DNA of 64,000 bases, taken from contig OX419757.1 in NCBI GenBank assembly GCA_948567375.1, positions 24,924,001-24,988,000 on the forward strand, given 5' to 3'. Origin of the DNA: Lunularia cruciata (taxonomy: Eukaryota; Streptophyta; Marchantiopsida; Lunulariales; Lunulariaceae). Each line of letters starts with the position of its first letter. The first letter of the stretch is position 1. Of the stretch, positions 35,201 to 47,669 are shown one piece after another. A model generated the notes under the pieces. That model was not told the origin of the DNA, made no database searches, and worked only from the letters and a program-made list of their open reading frames with translations. A program made the position numbers and the translations under genes.

Positions 35201-35563
35201 ATGGATTTTGCACTTCCAAGGATTCCGAGAAACTCCCTTACTTCTGCTGTGCGTGGAAAATTCCATAAGTCTCCTGTTGTTCCTAGGTTCATTGCTGCAG
35301 GCTACTCTGCTTCCTTATCTTAACTTTCTCGCTGGTTAAGCTCATTCTTCAAAGCACTGCTACCTTCTGCAAACGACCTCTGGAGGTATGAATTCTTACG
35401 TGTGGGGCTGATGGTCGACTCTAGCTGGATCTTGTACGACTCTTCTGGTGTTCCTGTTTTACTTGAGCAGGTGCAAAGACTGCGCAAGATAAGATCCTCT
35501 TCTCCCACAGACTCTGGTTCGCAGCAACCTCCTGCCACCCTGGAAAAAATTCTTTTTCAAAGT

Positions 35564-36516
35564 TTTGATTTCACCACCCTTTATACAAAGATCCACCTTC
35601 ATGATCTCAAAACAAGGTTGTCTACTTTCATCAGATCTATCTTCCATCATAGGTTCACTATGAATAGGGAAACTATGTTACTGGTAGAGACCTCTACACT
35701 TGACTTCAAGTATAGATGGCTTAAAAGCAGAAACAATATCTCTCAATCGGCAAAACACCTCAATTTCATGGCTGTTGATGAGTAATTCTCATCTGTTGGA
35801 TGCTATTTCTTTTTGATAACCTCTATATCACTTTCGGGAATCAGCTCTTCTGTCAAGAGATTGGGATTCCTGTGGGGACACCTTGTGCTGTCTTCCTGGC
35901 TAACCTATACCTCTGCACCTATGAACTTGATTTCATCCGTAGACTACTGGATGCCAATGATGTTGCACTGTTGCACGACCTGTCCCAAGTTCGAAGATAT
36001 GTTGATGATCTTCTGGTGGTTGGCTCGGGACTTGATCATTTCAAGGATTTCATATATATGGAGGATGCTGCTAGAGGAGGGATCTATCCCAGACTTTCCT
36101 GTGAGCTAGTTCGAACTCATTTTGGCATTCACTGTGATTATCTAGACTGTCGCATTACCCAGGACGACTTCAATATCTTTGTCTCTATCTATGATAAGAA
36201 AGAGCTGCCTCACTTTGCTCACATCAAGACAATCTCGCTCCCTCACCTTTCAGACATTTCCTCTAAATGTGAATTAGGGGTTATAAAATTGGAGTGTGTT
36301 AGACATAGACGGATATGTAATTCCAAAAAGTCATTCCTTTCAGCTTGTAGGAAACTTATAAATAGCTTTATCTCTGAACATTACCCTCTTCATATGATCC
36401 AGAAAATTTCGCTGTCTTATAAATCGAAAAAGATATCCATGGCTTTCATGGGCTTAGTATCTTTAGAGATTTTTGAACATCCGTTCTTTCTGCCAGGTGG
36501 GGGAGCTCTAGTTTGA
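35564..36516 (+). pseudogene. Penelope-type reverse transcriptase, broken
   Basis: Two frames are needed. Frame one (to about 35784) shows FDFTTLYTKIHLHDLK, the motif A region. Frame two (35800-36516) shows QEIGIPVGTPCAVFLANLYL (motif B), RRYVDDLLVV (motif C, catalytic Asp pair present) and a C-terminal part with SLPHLSDISS and KSFLSACRKLI. Wording of motifs A and B fits Penelope-like RTs of the green-lineage/invertebrate type, not LTR or LINE RTs. At least one frameshift between 35700 and 35800 separates the parts, and no start or endonuclease is visible. Confidence 0.7.
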
Positions 36517-37667
36517 GCCCACCATTAGTTTTTACTGTAGGCTTGTTTACCATACCGGTGAGCAGGACTTATTCTTGACTTTTTATTTAGTCACTGGTCA
36601 GAACAGCTTCTGTTCTCATATACATATATACATGTCTCATGTTTGATGCATCGCTCATTCTCAGATCTGTGACTATCCACTCTCTTCCCCTTCGCCCCAA
36701 CTCACATCTGTTGTTTTGCTTCATGGTTCCTTGTATGTGTTCTGAATAGTCTGTCATTTTCAGTTCCCCCATAATGGTTTATTTTTTATTTGTAGGTCTT
36801 CAATTACAGCTTGTTTATTACACTCCTTACATTACTTCGCGTTCCGGTATATCTGTTCCTCCTGTTGATCAGGATACATTGATATTACAAGTAGAGTAAT
36901 AAGTAGCATAGCTACTGTGATATGTAGCGGTATACTCTATCTAGTCTACTGAGTTATAGTGCATCCCTCCTGGAGTTAAGTCTCCACAACATCTCTGTTT
37001 CAAGCCTTTCAACTGCTCACACAAACTGAATACCCCTTCTGTTGATTGGCTGACATGTGGCACCATCTCACATGGGGTACCATCTCGCCCTATAGCTCTC
37101 CCTTCCTTCACAGTTCTCGAGGCCTCTCTGAGCACCGGAGGCCATCCTTCTCTCGGAAACCCTCTCCCCTCTCTTTTGCTTTCTGCTCGTTTAGGTCATC
37201 GTTCTTGCTTAGCTTATAGTGTGTTCTCACTCGGTAGTTCCACCTTTGGGTGTCTGTCCGTTCTGCCCTATTCTCTGCTCTCTAGCTCTCTGTTTAACAC
37301 TCAACTAACTTTGCTCATTCCTTTGTTTTCCTACTAACTCCTCCTGGGTTCTTCGCGGTTCGCTCTCTGGTTTTACTTGCTGCTGACACTAATAGACGAT
37401 GTCCTTGCAGGCATTTTCTAGGGATGTCTTGAATCACTCACAGTCTCCTGCTTTTGATCTGCTTTTGCTCCTGCTTTTCTTCTTTCTCTTGTTCACTATT
37501 TCGTTCATGGCTACATTCTGCGGTTTCCGATTTCTGTTCTTTTGGGACCTTAAGCTCCATTTGTTCATTTCTGTAGCCTTCCATTTCTGTAACCTTCCGC
37601 TGGCGGTTTACTTTTTTGTGTGGCACTGCTGAAAGGTGGCTGTTTATTATTTCGACCGGCTCTGCTG

Positions 37668-38480
37668 GAAGCAACCAAGTTTGCCTTGGCACTCATGAGT
37701 TTTTGAGCAGAAACTTGGGACAAGGAGTACTGACAATTGCTCAGCTACTTTGGCACTGCATGAGGCACTGATGAAGGCGTTGGTGTTATCATGGAGGTTT
37801 ACTATGGCTGCCTTCTGCTTCCTTAAGATGTTTAGTGTCTCCGTGACTCCAGTGTCCATAGCGCTGGGTGTGATATACTTTATATATCCTGTCCTCTTAT
37901 GCTTAGCTCTGGTTACCCTCTTACATTTTGACCCGTTTCTGCAGCCACATCCTCCGGGCATTCTTGTTTTGTTCCACTCCTCCATTCCCCTACTATTTCA
38001 CTCCCTAGTCTTTTCCCTTCGATCTTTGACTGCTTCCTCCCTTGACCTCTCGTGTTTACAGTGTTCCTACCCAACTCCAGCCCACGTTTTTCATCTTCAT
38101 CCACGCATGGCATCCTGGTGTGCTCTTACAGCACGTTTCCTATTCCTCTCGCTATTCATTTGCATTGCTGCTCTCAATTTCACTTTCTTTACTGGCGGAC
38201 TCTTACATCAAGCTTTCCATTCCTCGCTAACGGTGGCATTGCTGCTCTCGATTTCACGTTCTTGACTGTCCATTGGCAATCCAATATTCTCAATTTGTTG
38301 CACTTATGCCTTTGCTGCAGGTTATTTTCGATGCATTTTACATTAAAACTTTAATACTACTCTAGCATTGTGATTCAAGTACATCTTGTTTATCGGATAT
38401 GTGCACTTCATGTGTTCTGGATAACCCATTCTGGGAACGGGCTTCTACTCTCATATACCAATATATAGTAACTGCTCTCA
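37668..38480 (+). repeat. Penelope-like flank repeat, copy 3
   Basis: Begins GAAGCAACCAAGTTTGCCTT and ends with GTTCTGGATAACCCATTCTG at about 38413 and TATATAGTAACTGCTCTC. It is the most complete copy and lies downstream of the RT pseudogene. Confidence 0.6.
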
Positions 38481-40080
38481 TGTCTGAATATATATTAATT
38501 GTTGTTTCCTTCACGTCATATTTGCCTCAGAGTTTTTGATAATTGCTTGCAGTAGCACTTTTATTCGTGCCAAATTTTGCCTCTATTTGGTTCCTGTTGC
38601 GCACCTTGGTTTCATTCCGGGCTGAAATTTTGTTCAAGAACAAGTTGCCTTACCGGATTCGTCGTACCCCTCATTAAGCACTCTGTATGTGATTATCATC
38701 ATGAACTAACCGTTGAAGAAGATATCCTTACTTTCTTAACATCCTCTTTCTCACCCAGCACAAATATAGATCGATCTAAACCTCCCGAAAGAGAAACATT
38801 AGACTAGATTAGCTCAGATGCATCAAAGAAACATATAACTATGATGCTTTGTAGTGTTGAGCGTCCCCTGACGGACCCACCACTATCCAGCCTTGTACAC
38901 GTTTCTGAAGGGTTTTCCTTTTCCTCAAATATACAGTTATACGCAGCAGGCGGTTCTGATGTGCGATTCACATGAGTTCCTATGTTCAGTTCTTATCAAG
39001 CTTAACCTATCTCTTCAAGTTTCGTTCAAGAACTTGTGTCTATTTCCTACTCTAAGCTGCTTTTCTGCTTCCCATTTGTCATGTTGCCATCTATAAGTGG
39101 GCAGAACTTTCACTACAGCGCAAGTTCCTGTGGCTCACAATTTTTCAGAGCTCGAAGTCCTCAACCTGATATTTAGTTGTATACTGTTTTTGGGCTATTC
39201 GCCTCTCAAAAATTGTGCCCAGTCATGTATTGAGCTTGTAATAAGTTGCCTCGTCTCCTATCTGACCGTTTCGAGAACCCTTTTGCAGGCTATTCGACCC
39301 GACTCTGTCTAGATACTGACTTGGCACCATGGAAGGCTTGCCTTGGGCGTTTGTGAATTGTTATGAAGGGCATGGTGCAGCTGCAATTTGCTGCTTTATG
39401 TTGATCCAAAGCAGGAAGTCTAATCCCTGTCCCTTCGGCGAGTTACCAGTCACTCAGAAGCCCCGATCAGGATTGTCCGCCCAATGTTTTATATTGGTCT
39501 TGGGTGTTCAAAGTCACTATCTAGGATCTTCTCCTTTGCGGATGAAGTTCTCTACCCTCTGATCCCAGCTTCTGAAAGGCTCCCGGTAGTTGTCAAAAGT
39601 TAGGACCAAGATGTTACTGGAACAGTTTACAATGGAAGTTTACTAAATGAATTTTTACAAAACCATTTCATTTGGTCAGGTCCTGTTGTATTACGAAGGC
39701 TTGCTGCATTCTGATGACTTAGAGTTGCCGTCAAGCTCTCCTTTATTGCGAATGGTACATATGTTTCATAGAAAATATGTAGACGATGCTTGAATGCCAC
39801 AAGTGGTTGCCACAAATCTTCAAACAAATCTACTTCAATGGTTGCTTGTATTCATTTCCACCACTGTTTCGAATGTATGCCAACCTACGTCAAAGCAAAC
39901 TGAGGAAGCGGATCTCCACGCAAGTAACAAAAGTCTCCACGTCTCAGATGTAAATGGATTCCACTGGCCTATTAGATGCAGCTTCATCACCCAGAAACAA
40001 TGCTCTCTTCTTTCACCCGTGTCATGCAAATCTAAATATACATCGGTAGGTTTCTATTGCTCCCTGTACCATTGAAGGTC
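38481..40080. other. intergenic, 3' side of the SMP-C2 gene
   Basis: No conserved product. Short open frames occur on both strands without any domain. The part next to 40081 is likely 3' UTR of the minus-strand gene. Confidence 0.45.
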
Positions 40081-42141
40081 TCACCCACGAAGCAAACTGA
40101 CGGCGGTGTGGAACGACCCAACTTCTTCAGGTGCTCCCAAAACCTCCTCCAGTTTCTTCTCGCTTATCATTGCAGCTTCTTGCTCCTCTTTGGTGTATAC
40201 ATGGTACCTGAGTTCCACACTCAAAGTACCTGCTTTGCCTTTGGAATCGCGCTTCAATGAGTGGACTGGTAGTTGAAGTTCGGAGTCCTTATCGGGTTCC
40301 AGCTTCGCCAGCGGGTATGTCACAACTCCAATAAGCTGATCATTTCCCTTGTTCTCATTCATAACTTGCATCACCAGACATTGTGACGCCTGGTCCTCTG
40401 CATCTAGAACAAATTCCTCGTTCCACTCAGGATCATGAGTGTTCTCAATTGATTTGGTCCTGACCTTGTACTTCACCCGAATATACAGTAACACATACGG
40501 GTAGAGATTCACCAGGTTCTCACCCTTCAAAATTGCCAATGATAGCTGGCCATGAAGCTTTTTCTGCAGACTGTCAACCTCGACAGTTGGTTTTGCAGCC
40601 CAAGTGGGAAGCACCACCAGGCGATTAGGCCAGTGCAGGGAGTCATAAATGCTGTTATCTATCAGCTCCTTCAGTCTGTTAAGTACCACAGGTTGAAGAT
40701 GCTCAAGGACATCCTCATCAGGAGTGAGCTTGTATTGGATAAAAGGTTTGAGATTGTTGGGAGTGAAGAGAACGAGTATGGATACAAATGGTGCCTCTTC
40801 CGCAATGTATATATGCGTTCTGACTGTGACAATTATTCTCAGCTTTTCCATTAGCACTCTGAGAATGCCATCAGAAGTTCCAACCCCCAAGGTAATCGTC
40901 TGTGCTTCTGTCTCCCATCGAAGACGCATGTCCATTACCATCTTGTTGTCTTTCAGGTCCCGGAGCTTCACTCCTCCGATCTGCGGAGCAGCTGTTCCTA
41001 AATCCAGGTCGTTCAGGTACAGCGCTTTGAGGTCTTCACCCCCAGGAATATATCTCTCCACCTTGTGGTCGACTTCATTCTCCCCAATCACTTGGAACAC
41101 TTGCAATCGATAGTTCTCCATGAAGTCCTCAAGGAAGTCCCTCAGCTGTGGCCGGTGGTTTTCAACCACAGCTGTGAATGAAGGCCACACTTTTCTTACC
41201 ATCTTATTAAGCCAATCCACTCTCTCCATACCCTCAAACAACGCTCCAGGTGGTTTATCTTCTCCAAAGACTTTCTTCAGCTCTTCTTGAGGTGATGCAT
41301 CCAGAACGTTTGCATCAGCAGTCAATTTTGACCTCTGTTTCTGTCTTCTCACCATCATCCATGCCCAAATTTTGATCATTCCAAGTCCGTTCATTAACCC
41401 AAATAAGAACCCGGACACCATGCCCTCATTCTCGCTCATCACGAGAAAAAACCAAACCACGAAAACAAACGCACAGTATGATGAGAACAGAACTTTATGA
41501 TTCGCTTCAGCGATTTTCTCAAGCAGGGGCTGCATGTCCCCAGCCACCTTCTCAGCTACTCCTCGCCCTTGCTCAATAACGGGAAAGATTTTACCCTTCA
41601 CAGAGTCCAAAACTTCGTGCAATTTAAGATGCTTGTCGATGTGCCTCCACAGTTCCACCAACTGTGGTACCACATACGTATCAGTGGACTCCCACAAGGC
41701 TTCAACAGTAATAATTGCATAAGTTGTGACCTCCTCTGACGTTTTAACTATGAAATGCCCCAGGGCTGCGAGCTTTACAAATGTGTACTCAAACATCTCT
41801 CTCGAAATTACAGTGAGAGCTTCCAGTGTGACCTCGAGAGATTCCACCATATCGTCCCACCAGTTGATGATCAATTCTCCAGTCGCTGCAGCTATACGGA
41901 AAATGAGAGTCACACAGTCCAAGATCAAGGCATGAATATCAGCCCCCTTTTCGTCGATCAAGTTTCTCAGTGCCGCGATCGCCCAGATACTCAAAGAAAT
42001 GCAGTTGGCTGTGAAGGCCAAAACAGCTGATAAAAATGCCCATAGAGCTACTCCGAATTCCCAAAAAACTTCAGTCGCGAAAGCTCCCCATTCCAATACC
42101 CCCTCACACCAGCTCACAAATCCAGTGTGCAGCTTTCCCAT
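40081..42141 (-). CDS. SMP and C2 domain membrane protein (plant synaptotagmin-like, NTMC2 type)
   Basis: Intronless, 686 residues. Hydrophobic and amphipathic helices fill residues 20-150. A membrane hairpin lies at about 217-235 and 241-262, followed by a basic stretch (RRQKQRSK). An SMP (synaptotagmin-like mitochondrial lipid-binding) domain spans about 303-515 (VDWLNKMVRKVWP, YLNDLDLGTAAPQIGGVKL, PIQY-type end). A C2 domain spans about 530-648 (GQLSLAILKGENLVN, HDPEWNEEF). SMP domains carry lipids between membranes at contact sites; C2 domains dock to membranes or proteins. The C2 lacks the acidic loop-1 residues that bind calcium in synaptotagmins, so calcium-independent binding is likely. 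Compared with plant SYT1-type proteins it has one C2 instead of two and a long N-terminal extension. Expected site: ER membrane contacts (inference). Confidence 0.88.
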   Translation of the reverse strand: MGKLHTGFVSWCEGVLEWGAFATEVFWEFGVALWAFLSAVLAFTANCISLSIWAIAALRNLIDEKGADIHALILDCVTLIFRIAAATGELIINWWDDMVESLEVTLEALTVISREMFEYTFVKLAALGHFIVKTSEEVTTYAIITVEALWESTDTYVVPQLVELWRHIDKHLKLHEVLDSVKGKIFPVIEQGRGVAEKVAGDMQPLLEKIAEANHKVLFSSYCAFVFVVWFFLVMSENEGMVSGFLFGLMNGLGMIKIWAWMMVRRQKQRSKLTADANVLDASPQEELKKVFGEDKPPGALFEGMERVDWLNKMVRKVWPSFTAVVENHRPQLRDFLEDFMENYRLQVFQVIGENEVDHKVERYIPGGEDLKALYLNDLDLGTAAPQIGGVKLRDLKDNKMVMDMRLRWETEAQTITLGVGTSDGILRVLMEKLRIIVTVRTHIYIAEEAPFVSILVLFTPNNLKPFIQYKLTPDEDVLEHLQPVVLNRLKELIDNSIYDSLHWPNRLVVLPTWAAKPTVEVDSLQKKLHGQLSLAILKGENLVNLYPYVLLYIRVKYKVRTKSIENTHDPEWNEEFVLDAEDQASQCLVMQVMNENKGNDQLIGVVTYPLAKLEPDKDSELQLPVHSLKRDSKGKAGTLSVELRYHVYTKEEQEAAMISEKKLEEVLGAPEEVGSFHTAVSLLRG

Positions 42142-42456
42142 CGTCAGTTCCTCTCAGAGACGAGCAAATCAGAAAAATCAAAGCTTTCCACTGAGCACTC
42201 TGAGATCACAGCTCATCAGTCCCAAAACCTCTCTCGGAAATTCCCGTTTCAAAATCTCTTGTGAAGCTGGTCAGAGTTGGAAGCTTAAACTGCCGCCCCA
42301 GCTAGTAGGGTCATGAGAGTTGTAACTCTTAGCCTTCAGTCCTGCGATCAGTGCTATGAAAGGTAGCGCAACTTTGAAACACCCGGAAACGAAAAGCTTG
42401 AAAGCTCCGTCGAAATGTGCGAAGGAAGTTAAAGGATGGGTGCTAACTGCCAGATC

Positions 42457-42464
42457 TTATATAT
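42457..42464 (-). promoter_or_regulatory. TATA box of the SMP-C2 gene
   Basis: On the minus strand ATATATAA lies about 315 bp upstream of the ATG at 42141. The spacing gives a 5' UTR of about 285 nt if transcription starts 30 bp downstream. Inferred from sequence only. Confidence 0.4.
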
Positions 42465-44653
42465 CGCCACCTAAATCTTCTCAGTAGACTTTCTCTCCAG
42501 TCTTCACTTTCCCAACTACTACTCCTGTCTCACTCACTTGAGGTTCCACACAGTAAGCAAGAAAAGTCTTTGAGGGGCGAATCTCAAACTTTCGTATCTA
42601 GATGATTGTGAGGATGATGCTGGTGGTGTTCGGGAGAGATAGGGTCCGACCGACTCTTAGTCGTCCTTCTGAGCAGGTGAGTTCTTCGTCCTGTGAAGAG
42701 AGATGATAACGTGTCCCTCAATGACATCACCATAGCTGCCTTCGAGCTCGCAACGACCTGCTCCATCAGCTCCCGTATGTAACACATTCAACTGCTCCGA
42801 TGCAGCAGCTGCATGGGATTTCTAGTACATTTTGTCCAAAGGTTGGACCACCTGGCTTTCCTTTGACTTTCCGGCGACTTTCTCGGAATTTTACCATAGT
42901 TTCAGATATCTGATTTTGTGTCCATTTGTCTTCGGAAGGAGATGAAGGTAACTGAAATGTCGCTCCTGGATGGGACCACCCGATATCGTCATCGGTACGA
43001 GATCTGTGAAGTAGGAAAGAGATATGAGAAATTTAAAAGTCCCAGAAAAATGGAAAGAGGCCATGTAATTACCACGACGACAAGATCATCGATCATCGCT
43101 GGTCCACAGTGATCACAGGCTCACGAGTTGAAGTAGAAACCGGTATTGTAGTTGTCTGCACTAGCGAACATTGACCAGCCTCTATGAAATACTTACAAAG
43201 ACTAGCTAATGTTGAATGCCTGACGGGCTTTTACGTCAGGTTACTGGTAATGTGGTCCTTCGATTTTGAACAGAAAGTTAACTCTCTTGATCACATTATT
43301 GTGGACACACATCAATGTAAATATATGGTATTCTCTGGGAGTGCTATATTACAAACAACTTCTTTCATGAACGAGAAAGCTTTCTTATTCTAATTTCTCG
43401 TTGCAATCTTTATGTATCCTAATCACTGGAAGACCTTATCAAGCCGTACAAGGATAAAACCTATCTGGTAAAATTGGGTAAGCCCAATAACATCGGAATG
43501 AGTTTATATATTCTTAATGTATTCAAGCGTCACCTGACAGAATCCGGAAGAGAAAGAAAAAGACTCTGGTGGGACCCTTTGCCTCTCGTGTCTATCAAAC
43601 CAGATAAGAAGAAACATTTCAAAGTTAAATCTGCGCAACTTTTCTGGTACGAGTCAAGTTTCCATGGCTGTGCGCGTTGTCTTCGGCCCAGTAATATTCT
43701 TCAGAGTTGGGGGTGGGCGTCTCTAACTGTCAGGTGCTTATCTTGGAGTGGCGGCGAATTTTGTACTGTGATTCCAAAAGAAGTTTGTTTGTTATGCTGA
43801 TGTTTCAATTGTTTCAAACTAATTTGAAGCTTTATGTGGAGAGTACTTTAATTTCTACCTGTGTGCGCGAAATTTTAATGGCCCAGAAAGAGTTTGTTTG
43901 CTGCTAAGAACCGAGGCAATCACAAACGTCTGGTTGATGGTTGGTAAAACGGCCAATGTGCTAAAGTCGCATAATCATGTGCGTAAAGCTTGGTTGTGGC
44001 GACCATCTCACGTGTAACCTCCACTCATTCAATACATATCTAGCGTATGATCCCATAACCTCCGAGACGGATCGGCTTAGTTTTCTCTTAGAGAAAAAGA
44101 ATCGCTTACTTATCTACACATGTTTAGAGTTTAGAAGTCGTACAACTATTTTTGAATTATGACTACGATCCAAAATATGATCAGGCTGGTGACTCAAAAG
44201 GATTTGACAGCCTTGCCTTTGTGGGCAAACATGGCTCAGTACCGTGGTAAGATATTTAAATCTTTGAATCATACACATGATTATTCTAGCCATTCATTAA
44301 TCGTGAGTCTTTGATTATGATCTGTTACCATCACTTTGCCGTAGGCGGAGTCGTATATATACTCTACATATAACCCGTTAAAAAAGTGCTGGCAATGTCA
44401 GAAAGTAACGTTCATAATTCATAAAACTTACAAACGGTTTTGCTTAACCTTTTTGTAGCCTTCATCACTCCAACCAGATAACGCATTGTGTGTTCAACTT
44501 TGATACAGCAGTCCCTGGATAATGTACACGACGCTCTATTGTAAAACCCTCAACCGACAACCCGTCCTTCCAAAGCCTGGGGGAGCTGCTCCTCTAGTTT
44601 TCAAGTGTTGGCGGTCTTCGCAAGCCTGGACAGTATAGACGACACTAAAGGTT
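42465..44653. other. intergenic between SMP-C2 and EGY3
   Basis: No conserved product, repeat or RNA gene recognised; short open frames only. The part next to 44654 is likely the 3' UTR of EGY3. Confidence 0.45.
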
Positions 44654-47600
44654 CTACAATTCGTTTCTGAAGAAAGGAGGAGTGTACAACGGGCTTGGGA
44701 ACGTACCAGCAGTGTTGGGAAGAAGCGTCAGGCAACAGATAAGTGCAAGAGCGAATGCCCAAACATAACGGTTCTGATCAATAGGGGTGATCTCATCTTG
44801 AGCAGGAAGTTCCTCTCCCCCACGGAAGAACGTGACAAAGAACGCCCACAGTAGGCACAAAACACTTCCTGATAGTCCTCCAACTCCCAAAGCCAAGGAG
44901 GAAAAAAATGAAAGGACCTTGGCCTGTCTCCTTCCGAATAGTGCTTGCGTGATCCGTCCACCCTCCAGTTTTCCGCAAGGAAGCATATTCAAAGATGTAA
45001 CTACCACACCTGCCAGTTATAAAGAATATGGCACATTAAAATCTGGTAGTAAGACCATGCTTTGAAAATATCTGTATGCACGAAGGAACGAGAATTACCG
45101 AGTAGTCCAGCGAAGGCGAGGGGGTCGACTGGCACTCCAACACCTGGCACGGCTTGGGGTAGAACATTGCCAAGCTCATCACTATATGGCCCGATGACGT
45201 ACTGTACGAAAGAAAGGAGGGGGTTGTTGAAGAAAAACTGTGGACGGATAATTCTGCATCATACAGATCAACAAAAGTTTTGACTCAGAAACACTTTATG
45301 AAGAATGTCAATATTTCCTTTCTAATTTAAATGACTTTGAGGAATACAAGGCCCTACAGGCTACAGATAAAAACATGGATAGGTAGCACTTACAAAGCAT
45401 TATCACCGCCATTCAAGCTACCATCAATGGCGAAAGCTGTTAGAGCAAGTGCAATGGACGTAAGGTATGCACTGGTTATCCTGGCTGCCGGGATGTCGAA
45501 GAGTGCTTTCTTGCTCGGTAACAATGACTCGAAGTTGGTTTGGACACCTAAACATCCTGTCCAGGTCGAAGGGATCAGGAATGATGGACTGAGCTTCACT
45601 CCGTATTTTGAAGCTATTAATCTCGTGGAAATCTGAATTCATCACAAAAGCTTCCATCAGACATTGTTAGTGAAAACCAAGGAACAACAAGGAACCTAGA
45701 AAAAATGACTAATGAGAGCAAAATTTCATTCGTAGAACCGGGGATCCACGGATCCACGCCTAACTAGGACAGAGCCGACGCAAACTGTCACAGAATCTAT
45801 ATTCACGTCCCTACAACAAATTGTAACCAAAGAAAGCTGGATCAGTTTGAGCATTTACTTCGGAGACGGTGAAAATTGAGATGAAGCCACCAAAGAGAGG
45901 TAAAACCCGAGATACATAATCATCGAAGGTTGCATATGCTGGCAAAAAGAACCCGCTCATGATGGCAACGGTGCCGAGTGTTGTGACTCCGAGTAAAATC
46001 GAGGCGATATACCCAGAAGGGGTGCTGAGAGTCTCGGCACTCAACTGCATATCTATTTCCACTTTCGGCTGGACAACGCATATCTGTAGGCATCGACAGT
46101 GACAGAATTTAGAAATTTGGCAAAACTACGCATCTATAAGAGTAAATCCTAGTGGAAGTGCTCGATTTGACTGTTCCTCCATTTTAACACGAGCTTCAGT
46201 GTTTTGATATACCTGCTTGGTAAGACCAGGTTCCGGGCTTTCCTCCATAAACCAGAGATCCACCTCCCTCCCAGCTGCCTCCAAAATTTTCGACTCGAGC
46301 CTGGATTTAACCTCTTCCAATGGCCTTCTCATATTTCCAATGAATATGGCTCCGTCTCCGAAGCGTCTCATATCGTTTGCGTAAAATGTGTCATATCCGA
46401 AGCAGCTTTTCACCTGGATACGTGGAAGGAAATTCCGTCAAAGTTAGCATTGAGTAGGCCAGACTCAAGTCTCGAGTCAAAAGGCATTTCTAGCTCAAGA
46501 CATCAAGATTGACTACTGTGCCAGGTGTTAGAGATTTATAAACAAAGGATCATTCCACACTAGTCTTGTTCCAGAGGATGATTACTATTAAGACATTTCT
46601 CCCTGACTTCGTTTTATTCCTAAAACAATATCAGTCCTTAGGCTGCACGTTGATAAAAGGCTACCTAAAGGAGTAAAACAGTAAAAGGAGTAGAACAGTC
46701 GGCCACTATGCAATTTTAAAACATGTACTGATACTTGTAACTAATGCTACGAGAGAACGAGTGCGCTTGGGATCTTACCTTCGCCAAATCCAAAGCTTTG
46801 AAAGTCTCTTGAGCCTTTAAAAGCCTTTCCTGCTCCCGACGGAGATTACTTTTTGTCAAATTCTTGAAGAAGTCGGTGAAAAAATTTCCCTGGTCTTGTA
46901 AACTCTCCAGTTCTTTAAGCCTCTGCTCAGTTCGGTTCGATTCCACTTTCAGCAATGTCTCTATAGATGGATTGGACAAGAACTTCTTCATATTTTCGTC
47001 CTTCTTCCAATCCACTTTCTCACTCGGATCCTCTTTCTGGGGAGTACCATCAACCTTCGTTTCTTCCTCCATCAAAGCACTCGATGATTTAGATGCACTC
47101 TTCTCCTCGTCCTCTTTGGCAGCAACAGTGAGTTGCCACATGTTTCTTCTCTTCAATTTTAAACTTGCTTGAGCATCGCCTCTCACCCTAGAGCCCCATA
47201 TCTAAAATACCACACATATGTACGTCACAACGAGTAGTTGCACTCTTGAAAATGTCTTTATTCAGCGTCAAAGCTGAAGATTACAATATAATGCAATTTT
47301 CAAGCGAGAGGAAGCTGCTGATGTTCTGCAGAGATTTGTCAGAAGAGATTAACGGGAAATGGATACCATCAACACAAATACAGTTACAAGTATTTTGTAA
47401 ATTGGAGGAGATATTTGTTGATAACTGGTCTTGAGCATGAATCAAGGACACCAAAAAGTGTGCCTTCTGTTAGGGACACGAATTCTCGGGTGCATTCATT
47501 TCCACGTGATACCGACCTTCGACTGTAGACCAGCAAATGGTCTCCTCTGAGAGTGTAGGGATAAACCCGCCACGCCACAGGCATGCTGCTTCAACACATT

Positions 47601-47669
47601 AGAAGTGGTCGGACTTGCTGAGGTAGGAGTAAGTTCTGCAATCAAACGAATCGGAGATGCCAATGCCAT
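44654..47669 (-). CDS. EGY3: EGY3-like chloroplast membrane protein, site-2-protease family without catalytic HEXXH
   Basis: Seven exons, in gene order: 47517-47669, 46779-47201, 46213-46413, 45859-46083, 45394-45632, 45099-45253, 44654-45009. All junctions are GT-AG and in frame, giving 583 residues. The first donor (GTCGGT) is the least typical and the first exon the least conserved. An N-terminal transit-like segment leads to an acidic coiled region, then KSCFGYDTF, RRFGDGAIFIGN and WFMEE. The membrane domain has several hydrophobic helices and LSPSFLIPSTWTGCLG, NGGDNAL, FFFNNPLLSFVQYVIGPY and VTSLNMLPCGKLEGGR. Where EGY1/EGY2 carry the metal-binding HELGH, this protein has FTVSEISTR, so no zinc ligand. 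That marks it as EGY3, a pseudo-protease. In Arabidopsis EGY3 is plastid-located and stress-induced; the same role here is inferred. Confidence 0.93.

Larger units (their letters stand above)
33278..38480 (+). mobile_element. Penelope-like retroelement remnant with repeated flanks
   Basis: A reverse-transcriptase pseudogene (35564-36516) lies between directly repeated noncoding blocks at about 33278-34000, 34469-35200 and 37668-38475. The blocks share landmarks in the same order: a GTCCATAGCGCTGGG stretch, CCCGTTTCTGCAGCCACA, the run TTTTCGATGCATTTTACA, and at the end the GTTCTGGATAACCC hairpin motif. Blocks two and three also share an upstream part (TTTGCCTTGGCACTCATGAG). Repeats on both sides, one doubled upstream, resemble the pseudo-LTR arrangement of Penelope-like elements. 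I find no GIY-YIG endonuclease domain, so it is either an endonuclease-lacking type or a deleted copy. Confidence 0.6.
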
